Below are positions 56,254-64,000 of a stretch of 64,000 nt of DNA, in pieces. The position numbers were made by a program, and so were the translations under genes. This stretch comes from Serendipita indica DSM 11827 (lineage: Eukaryota > Basidiomycota > Agaricomycetes > Sebacinales > Serendipitaceae): contig CAJVGD010000002.1 in assembly GCA_910890315.1 (NCBI GenBank), positions 2,728,001 to 2,792,000 of the forward strand, in the 5' to 3' direction. The notes beneath the pieces are model-generated. The model had not been told where the DNA came from. It searched no databases and saw only the letters and a program-made list of their open reading frames with translations. The stretch's first letter is position 1. Every line of letters starts with the position of its first letter.

Positions 56254-56784
56254 GGGTGGGGTGCAAGGTTTATGGGAGGCAATACACGGCCGCTCGCGTA
56301 TTTATGCACTAGAGCCAAGGCCATTGGAGACCGAAGTAGCACATACACTGACAATTGTAATCTCCGATAAGCCCAGGCTGCAGAGATTCCTGGTCGTTGC
56401 TGGACAACTTGGACTTGGCATCATCAACCGCGTATAGACTCCTAAGCCAGCCAGCAACACGAAAACTACCGATATTGTCTAACATGCCTTGCAGATACTA
56501 CGCTCAGTTCACCCGCCTTCGTATTCCCGAGCAGTCCTGGCCCTCTCACGCACATGGTTGAAATAACGTCAAGATACCAAGTATATGGCGGATGCGGCCA
56601 GGTTACCAGTTCAGGCGCTTTTTGATAGAGGTTCCCAACCCAGTCTTAGGTGTACTCATCTGTAAATATATTCAAATAGAACAACGAATAAGGAGTTACA
56701 CCTGATGCGGCCTTTTGTACTGTCGAACCCCCTTTTCGAAACATAGCCTCAGCAAGAAAACAGTTTAGTGAGCAGACTAACACA
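56254..56784. other. CTR promoter region and spacer before arm 2
   Basis: The part next to 56253 is the presumed CTR promoter, with a TATTTATG element near 56298-56305. I found no exact copy of a yeast Mac1-type copper element. The segment 56450-56780 holds no supported gene and leads into the truncated end of the arm 2 kinase copy. Confidence 0.45.
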
Positions 56785-58964
56785 TGGTTCTCCGACCTTT
56801 CGGAACTCTGGATCCCGCTCGAGTGTCAGAAAGAGTGAGCCTTGATATTCGACGAGGCAATTGAGGATGAGCCGCTGGAACACTTCACACAGGTATTCGG
56901 GATTATTCCGTTTCCTTTCGTCTTCAGAGTACTTGAGGTCGACCTTGAGGTATTCCCTCATTTGATCGAGCAGCTCGTTGACGGGCCCGTAGTCTTGGTG
57001 GAGAGGAAATGGCTCGGTGGTGTTGACGTAGCAATGGTAGCGATGATCCTTTTGATCGTCCGTGAGGTTAGTCCAATACGACTGTAGCAACTCGCTCCGG
57101 CCTGAACCTTTGGGTTTGACTTGGATCGACCACCACACCATGCACCAGAACACCGACTCGGCATCGTGCCGAAGAAGGTGCTCAAAATCTTTATCCGAGC
57201 GTTTTTCCCCTTTCGGATTGGCTTCAATTCCTCCTCGTTCTCCGGAAATCTCGTCAGTCGATCCGGAAGTAGTGACTGATAGCGAGAGATCAAGTCGGAA
57301 TGAACTTGAGGTATCGCAGGTATTGTTTTATTGCCGGTCTGGTACACATTATTTCGCACCATGTACGCCATGAATATCGAAGTACCCTGGAAGCTTGTCA
57401 GCGGAGGAGTTATGGAGGAGCAGAGTACCACTACCGTTCGAGGCATACTGCTTTGGGTCTTGACTTCTTTATCTTGTCCACAGTCAAAGTCTGTCAGCAG
57501 AAGCGAGGTGGAAAGGCGATCCTCGATCGTAGGTCTACACATATCCGGGTTATTCGTTGTACACCACATCATCACCTACTCACTCTTCCTGCGACTCAAG
57601 TAGACAATGGATGAAGCACATGTCCGAGTCCCGCAGATCAGGTGGGATGCATCGTGATTCCGGTTTGGTCATCTCTCGGAAGAGGATATTCCCAGAACTG
57701 AGATCCCGATGCACTATCTGTCGCTTCCGATGAAGCATACGTATCACTAAACAAGTTTTAGCAGACGAAGAAGCGTGCTAATAGACCACTGACCTTCTAA
57801 GACGTCGTACATGATCATCAACATCTGGCGGAAGGTTTTGACCTCCTGAAACTGCGTTCCTTTGTCAAGAAGAACTAGGCGCGTTTGACTAGATCAGATG
57901 TGGCAACCTCCTTGCCTTGATAAGTCACTTTTTGTTCAACGTGTTTGACGCGGACGCCAGGGAAGTACCCGCCCTTATGGATCTTGTTCAACAGATCTCC
58001 TTCTTTAAACCGTCGGTCAGGTTCCAGGTATTGTTCCTTTATAACCAATGAAGGATTTGTTGACTGCTCGAGGATTGTAGTCCTACGACCGATTGCATCG
58101 CCAACATAGAGGATGGAGAGATTCTCGTAGACTTCGTCAGAGGTGACAGTAAAAGTCGGAATAAGGGATTTGAGGTCGATAGTAATTGTTGGATCTGTAT
58201 TTGGGTGATAGAGATGCCAAACGAATGCGTAGATCAATAGGCGACCATTTCTCTCATTGAGTTTGACGATTGGCGAATGGTAGACCCTGGACGCGTTGGT
58301 GAAGAAGATAATGAGTTTGTCGCCTTTGATCCACAGGCCGGGTACGGAGACCAAGTCTGGTCGAGCTAGCAGGTTGAATGCCGTATACGCTCCTCCTTTT
58401 GCTTCCGTTTCTTCTTGGTTGTTACCCGCTGACCGTGATTCCCCGGTCCCTCCCAAGTGCAACCAGGTGACTTGGTCGTCTTCAGGAGCTTTATCTGGAT
58501 ATTGTCTGTAGGCCGATATGTCTGGTCGACAACCAGTCACAGTTGGGTGCAGTTCAAGTGTCTGGTTCTCTGTTTCCAGAAATGCTATTCCGTATTCGTG
58601 CTCTAGAAGGATCGTCAATGTATAAACTCGATGAGGTAGCTCGGAACATACGTTCAGCTTCTTGGATTGAAGCACTAATCTTGCTCAAATAGGTGACAAT
58701 TTTGGAGTTTGTGGTCCAAGGCTTGATAAGCTTCGCTTTTTTGAGCCACTCGCTGTCGCTATAATGCAAGGGACATAGATTGCGAATCATATCCTCAATC
58801 TGAATCTGCCGTTTGACTAGGGGATATACGTGCTTGCTCCACTCATCCCGCTTGTCGAAATTTATCACTGGTTTGAGTGGAAACTTGATGGGTGACGAAT
58901 AAATCGGGGTGTTGGTTGCAACCTTGGGGGTGACTGGCCGAGGTTCTGGTGAATCCTGCTCCAT
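56785..58964 (-). pseudogene. FunK1-type fungal protein kinase, arm 2 copy, truncated and frameshifted
   Basis: The copy starts MEQDSPEPRPVTPK at 58964, which I take as the ancestral N-terminus. It runs through INFDKRDEWSKHVYPLV, an intron, HEYGIAFLETENQTLELHP, GCRPDISAYRQYPDKAPEDD and the kinase body (AFVWHLYHP, VYENLSILYVGDAIGRR, HKGGYFPGV). A single A is missing from a run near 57891 relative to arm 1, which brings a stop after DLVKRA. Beyond it the catalytic loop, PTIEDRLSTSLLLTDFDCGQD, and the C-lobe remain recognisable. The basic C-terminal tail of arm 1 is absent because the repeat ends. It complements arm 1 in an odd way: its 5' half is sound where arm 1's is not. Confidence 0.7.
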
Positions 58965-59160
58965 CTTTCAAGTCGGTTGGGCCAAGGCCAGCCGTCCATG
59001 GTCAGAAACCAACGGCCTTGCGTGCGTACGATGGAAGCCTGGAAAACGAGGACTTGAAACAACTAAGCTTGACTAACGCGGCCGTACGCCCAAGAACTGC
59101 CCGTCGGCTGGAAGAGGCAAAGGTCAAACAGTCACTTACCACCTGACTGCATCCCTGCCC

Positions 59161-59838
59161 ATGCACTCCTCAAGCCCATCTGGCCAGCCAGCAATGCAAT
59201 GATTTTCGAAATGATCTTATAGTTCCTTCAGGCTCTACGTCGCAATATGGCGAGGCCGTCCATGTTCCACTCGTCAAATCGCCCAGCCTTCGCGTTCCCA
59301 AACTTGTACGTCAGATAATAACCGTTGTTATTAATGGTTTAACAACACCTAGGTACAAGTTCCACCAGACATCCACCCCTTCCAGACTCGGTCACGGCAT
59401 ACGTGCGCATATTCATACTTCAAGCGTGATCATTGCTGACGTTCGTTATATTTTGTCTATCCATACACTCTAGAAGAACATATCATAGGTCTAGAGAACA
59501 AAAGACGATCGACACTCGCAACAAACGACGCCCGGCGCCTCGCCGTCCTGCAGAGACATGAGCACAAAAGGGAAGAACAACGTCTAGAACTGGAGAGGCT
59601 TAAGCGCCTCCAGCAAGAAGAGCAGGAGCGTATGCGGAAGGAGCAATTGCGCAAAGTGGCGCCGGGCTTTGATCCAAGCGTCGGGGCGCTGGTCCCAAAG
59701 AAATTTGGTGCGACTGCGAGTGCAGGCGCTTCAACGTCCTCCTTGATGCTCCCTCCGCCGCCGCCTGCAGCGGCACCCCAGAGAGACGTGGTGGCTGACT
59801 TGGTTGACCAATTGGCAGCACTAGATGTGGCCCATTAA
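59161..59838 (+). pseudogene. Small coiled-coil protein of unknown function, arm 2 copy, decayed
   Basis: It is the counterpart of 38440-39121. The first intron donor has changed from GT to GC, one C is missing in the HP run (four instead of five, near 59375), and the third intron acceptor AG has become AT near 59450. The coiled coil and the end (VAPGFDPSVGALVPK, PQRDVVADLVDQLAAL) remain readable. I judge it non-functional, while the arm 1 copy is intact. Confidence 0.7.
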
Positions 59839-60094
59839 GAATCTGTGCCTAGTCAATGAACGCATGTCGACCGTGTCTTTCGATCCTATCCTGTGATGAG
59901 AAGGGTTCGTTGATGGTTGAGAACAACCACGACATGGTTGCGTCGATATTGCACGGTTACATCCTTCAAGGAAAGTGGTGGGATATCCACAGCCCTTGTA
60001 CACACTCGTGCGATAATCCTTGCTACGAAACGAGACCTTGAGTGACAATGCAGTTGGATTATACAGCGTCTATGCAAAGGTGAGATAGATATGA

Positions 60095-60864
60095 CTAGCA
60101 GCGCGGCTGGTTCTGGATGCCCTCTGTGTTCCGGGTGCATGTAAACTCGGGACCAGGCATCTTGACAGGAACGCCAGGGAGTACGTCCATGTTTCCTATT
60201 CGCGGTGGTGTCGATTTGGTGATAAAGTCGGTGGTGACAGGCAGCTTTCGCTGTGCCAGTTTCAAGACTAGAGAGAGGTGAGAAGGTGGAATGCACGTCG
60301 GCCAAAGACTGACTGCTTTTTGCAATCTCCTTGTCGATCAGCGCGCCCTTTGGTGACTGCAGCTCGAACATGACCTTTCCTGTCGAAACCCTATACATAG
60401 AACGTCAATTCAGCATTACACATAAAACTTTTGACAACGAACCATTTCGCCCAATACTCGAAACCTCCTTTTCCTTTACCCATTCGAGTCTCGTTTCCCT
60501 TAACACCAACTGGCATATCTGGGAATATCCTCATGTGAATCTTTGAGCCCTTGATGAGCTTGGTCTTGTGTCGCATAGCGGCCTCTGCGACCTGGAGTTG
60601 TTTTGCCGTTACACGCTTGCCCATTCCACGCACTCGAATGCCATAATCGCCAAATGCGAGTGTCGTACCCTTTGTGCTACCACCGACGGGGATGTGAACG
60701 CGGCCCTTGTGCTGTCGTGGCCATTTTACTCGACGCGGTGCGAGTGCGGATCGTAGACGGCTAAAGATCTGAGGCAGCGAGGGTCCAATGCGTGTTCTAG
60801 AGCCCTTTGCGTGCAGCAATGACCGTGATTGTAAAGTCGGTCGGGACAGGAAGGAGAGAAACAT
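60095..60864 (-). CDS. MRPL16: Mitochondrial ribosomal protein uL16m
   Basis: Three exons. The first (from 60864) has an Arg/Ser-rich presequence then the L16 core: RRVKWPRQHKGRV, STKGTTLAFGDYGIRV, RVTAKQLQVAEAAM, KIHMRIFPDMPVGVKGNETR and MGKGKGGFEYWAKW. The second gives VSTGKVMFELQSPKGA and the third LKLAQRKLPVTTDFI with a family-specific tail (PGPEFTCTRNTEG). uL16 lies near the peptidyl transferase centre of the large mitoribosomal subunit. The junction after AKS needs a donor GTCAGT; both neighbours keep frame. Confidence 0.93.
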
Positions 60865-60952
60865 GGTTGAGCAACAAACTCAGGGTTTCGACTGTGGATT
60901 GCATGCGAGTCTAGGATACAGAATAATAATGTAATCAGTCGTAGACTAGATA

Positions 60953-61387
60953 TTAAAACCAAGTAAGCTGCATTTCGAGGCCTGGGGATAGAACACGAAC
61001 CGTGGATGATTCCTGGCCATTGTTTCAGCAATGTAGGCCAGTAGGAATAGAATCGTACGCACCATATAAGAGTGTCCATGTCAGAATAAACCCAAAGAAG
61101 TTGTCTACACCTGGCAGTAGCAGCTGCATCACCGCTCCGCGCGTGCTGAGCGTCTTGCCATCGCCAATATACAGACTTGGCTTGCCCCCACACTTGAGAA
61201 ATACAACCAGAGCTGCAGATACAAGGGTGCTGACGGCAAAGAGTAGAAAGCCAGCCAAGTTTGTGAGACCGAGGACGCCTGCTGTCGCGCCAGAAAACAC
61301 GGCAGTGAGGAATTTGATGGTGAATATTGTAGATAGATTGCTCTGGAGATGTGGAGCGTAGATCAGCGACGCCGTCTGGTCGTCCAT
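60953..61387 (-). CDS. EMC6: ER membrane protein complex subunit 6
   Basis: Two exons, 61063-61387 and 60953-60981, encode 117 residues, the usual EMC6 size. It has the family's short N-terminus (DDQTASLIYAPHLQSN), then two tightly spaced helices, TIKFLTAVFSGATAGVLGL and NLAGFLLFAVSTLVSAALV, and a third after a loop (FFGFILTWTLLYG). EMC6 is a core part of the insertase complex in the ER membrane. The second exon is small and ends GLEMQLTWF. It is divergently paired with RPN1, with 81 bases between start codons. Confidence 0.9.
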
Positions 61388-61468
61388 GGTAAAGTCCAAA
61401 GAAGCCAAAGTCAAAGTTACGCGTTACGCGTCGCTCAAACTTGGACTTGACCATCACTCGTCGCTGAT

Positions 61469-64000
61469 ATGCCCGTCGAACTACCAGTAGCTCCAGTAAC
61501 ATCAGACGATCGTAAGAAGAAGGACAAGAAGAACGACGACGACAATACGGCGTCGGGGAGCCGCCCAGGTGCCCCAGGCAAGGATGGCAAGCCAGATGAA
61601 GAGGAGCTCGTGAGTCAATACTTGTACACATCGAGCTCATTATTCATAAGCATCAGTCTGAAGAGGACCAGGCGTTGAAAAATGAGCTAGAGATGCTCGT
61701 CGAGCGCCTCCAGGTAAGTATTCAAGAGTTTATAGTCCATTACTCATTCCCTATCCAGGAATCAGACACCCGTCTATATAAGCCTGCTCTCGAAGCGTTA
61801 CGAACACTCATCCGGACATCGACGTCCAGCATGACCTCCGTCCCAAAACCACTCAAGTTTCTACGTCCCGTATATCCATCACTACAAACTCTATACGAGA
61901 CATGGCCAGCGTCGAGTGACAAAGCGCTCTTTGCGGAAATCCTATCTGTGCTCGCGATGACCTATTCGGATACGCAACCGCGAGGCACGCTCAAGTATCG
62001 TCTTCTCAGTGACGAGATTACAGGTGGTGAGAAGAGCGATCCAGGTTCGTGGGGTCACGAATACGTACGGCACATCGCCGCCGAGCTCGGTACCGAATAC
62101 AACATGCGAAAGGAGGCAGGCGAACCAACAGGGGACTTGGTGGCGCTCTCGACGACGTGTGCAAAGTTTCTGCTTCAGCACAATGCGGAAGCAGATGCCG
62201 TCGACTTGCTCGAAGAGCTGGAATCCATCTCGGCCATCGTCGACCTCGTAGATGCAAACACGTTTGGTCGCGTGTGTCTTTACATGGTCTCATGTGTCAA
62301 CTTTCTCGCGCCTCCGGACGATGTCACCTTTTTGGAGACAGCACACACACTATATGTCAAGTATTCCAAGTTTCCTGAGGCGTTGGCCCTATCCATCCGA
62401 CTCTACAATCCAGATCTCATCCGTGCCGACTTTAATGCCCCAGCGAATCCGTTGATGAAGCGTCAGCTTGCGTTTATCATTGCCCGAGCGGGTATTCCAC
62501 TTGATTGGGTCATTGATCTCTCCGACGATGATTCCGTCGAACCAGATCTCAAGGAGTGCCTGATGAACGCCAAACTTTCCACGCACTTTAAAGCGTTTGG
62601 AAAGGACGTTGGGGCGTTGGAGCCAAAGTCGCTCGAAGACATTTACAAATCGCATCTCGAACAGAACCGACTTGCGACTGGACCAGGTGGCGACTCGGCG
62701 CGGGCGAACCTTGCGGGAACATTTGTCAATGCCTTTGTCAATGCTGGGTTTGGAAACGACAAGTTGATGGCCAAGGCAGAGGCTGGAGACTCGTGGGTGT
62801 ACAAGAACAAGGATCATGGTGTCACCAGCGCTGCTGCGTCGCTGGGCATGTGTGTTCTATGGGACACGGAAGAAGGCTTGACAGAAGTCGACAAGTACAC
62901 CTACCTCAACGATGAAAAGATCAAGGGAGGCGCTCTCATGGCTACCGGGATGCTCCATTGCAATGTATGGGACGAGAACGAAGCCATTATTGCCCTCTTG
63001 GAGGAATCCGTGGCGGAGAAGAGTGCCCTGTTGAGGAAAAGCGCCATTGTTGGGTAAGTAGGAAATATCCGTCTGATTCGTTCTCACTCGTTCTAGGCTC
63101 GGCATGGCGTATGTTGGGACCCACAAGGAGCGCATCTTGGAATTGCTATTGCCAGTAGTCTCAGACGAGACACAGTCTATGGAGATTGCGTCGCTAGCGG
63201 CGCTGTCCATCGGATTCACCTTTGTTGGCAGTTGCAACGGCGACATTGCTACGACGATTGTTCAAGCGCTCATGGAGAGAGCCGAGGCGGATCCAAACCA
63301 ACTTGACGAAAAGTTTACCCGCTTTATGTTGCTCGGACTCGGACTCCTCTTCATCGGTATGTGTCGTTGAATCCAGTTGAACTGAGCTTACCCTCGTTCA
63401 GGCGGCCAAGACAAGTCGGACGTCATCATAGAAACGCTGAAGATTATTCAACACCCATGTTCAAAGCAGGCCCAGGTCATTGTGGAGATGTGCTCGTTTG
63501 CTGGAACCAGCAATGTGCTCAACGTACAGAGTATGCTTCACTACTGCACAGAAGTAAACGACAAGGAGAATGGCGGTGATGATATCTATCAGGCATACGC
63601 CGTAATGGGCATTGCACTTACCGCAATGGGTGAAGATGTCGGCGCTGAGATGGCGTTGCGCACGTTCAGCAACCTGGTATGCACAACTAATAACGATCTT
63701 CATCATACTTATGCCGCATAGATGCACTATGGCGAGCCTACTGTACGACGGTCTGTTCCTCTGGCGCTTGCACTGTTGAGTGCGTCGAATCCACAAGTCG
63801 GCCTCATCGACACTCTATCCAAGTACTCTCACGACTCGGACATTGGCGTCGCAATGAATGCCATCCTCGCCATGGGCTTCATTGGCGCAGGCACCAACAA
63901 TGCTCGTCTAGCGCAGATGCTTCGACAACTTGCCGTGTACTACCATCGCGAACCGGATGCGCTTTTCATTGTCCGAGTAGCGCAAGGAATACTGCACATG
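61469..64000 (+). CDS. RPN1: 26S proteasome regulatory subunit RPN1, 3' end beyond the window
   Basis: Exons 61469-61609, 61657-61713, 61759-63053, 63097-63356, 63402-63676 and 63722 onward, all in phase, give the first 769 residues; the usual length is 900-1000. A Lys/Asp-rich start ([12 protein letters not shown]) leads to [18 protein letters not shown], then the conserved [56 protein letters not shown] and [16 protein letters not shown]. The PC repeats begin with [17 protein letters not shown] and continue [29 protein letters not shown] and [23 protein letters not shown]1 is the base-lid scaffold that docks ubiquitin receptors. Confidence 0.97.

Larger units (their letters stand above)
56785..59875 (-). 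repeat. Inverted duplication, arm 2
   Basis: This is the inverted partner of 38411-41490. The gene order is mirrored: a minus-strand FunK1 kinase copy and a divergent plus-strand copy of the unknown small gene. The left edge lies where kinase similarity stops after VGEPC; the right edge lies just beyond the small gene's stop, near 59875. It flanks, with arm 1, a unique 15.3-kb island. Confidence 0.9.

Noticed and set aside
38411-59875. The inverted repeats as ends of a large transposon
   Set aside because: They contain host-type genes, extend through full coding regions, and show no transposase, short terminal repeats or target duplication. A segmental inverted duplication explains them better.

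Overview
This window is nuclear DNA of a filamentous basidiomycete. It is densely packed on both strands with genes split by many introns of about 45-60 bases (GT-AG, with a few GC-AG). The gene content points to Agaricomycetes: a BIM1-like copper factor next to a CTR transporter, FunK1-type kinases, and an expanded family of F-box-like proteins with a long C-terminal region. Rhizoctonia/Ceratobasidium (Cantharellales) is my best guess, from the style of those F-box and FunK1 families; it is an inference. I see no tRNA, rRNA, CRISPR array or recognisable transposon.

Layout. 1-12.7 kb: a FAR1/GCM-like zinc protein (cut by the left edge), RNA polymerase subunit RPB6, a three-RRM protein, the pH-response factor PacC/Rim101 with a cluster of five GCCAAG sites upstream, and a protein that joins a ubiquitin-conjugating (E2) fold to an F-box-like region. 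13-19.7 kb: three tandem paralogous F-box-like genes. 19.7-36 kb: rhodanese, secreted GH16 glucanase, 6-phosphogluconolactonase, CGR1, ATG6/Beclin, IRC3 helicase, a Zn2Cys6 regulator and WDR70. 36.2-38.3 kb: a two-bromodomain BET protein.

38.4-59.9 kb: a pair of roughly 3.1-kb inverted repeats, each carrying a small gene of unknown function and a divergent FunK1 kinase copy. They flank a 15-kb single-copy island: frataxin, a G-patch/C2H2 protein, a hypothetical protein, mitochondrial branched-chain aminotransferase, a TMEM184-type membrane protein, VAM7, and then three adjacent minus-strand genes that look like a complete copper-uptake set (ferric/cupric reductase, BIM1-like secreted factor, CTR transporter). 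60-64 kb: MRPL16, EMC6 and the 5' part of proteasome subunit RPN1, which runs off the right edge.

Most annotations are spliced models built by hand from the reading frames and splice signals; exon positions may be off by a base or two. Several conserved genes (BET, G-patch, VAM7) need exactly one extra base in a short homopolymer to read through, so sequence error is a serious alternative to real frameshift. The main results are the FRE-BIM1-CTR trio, the inverted duplication with a nested inversion, the PacC-site cluster and the E2/F-box fusion.
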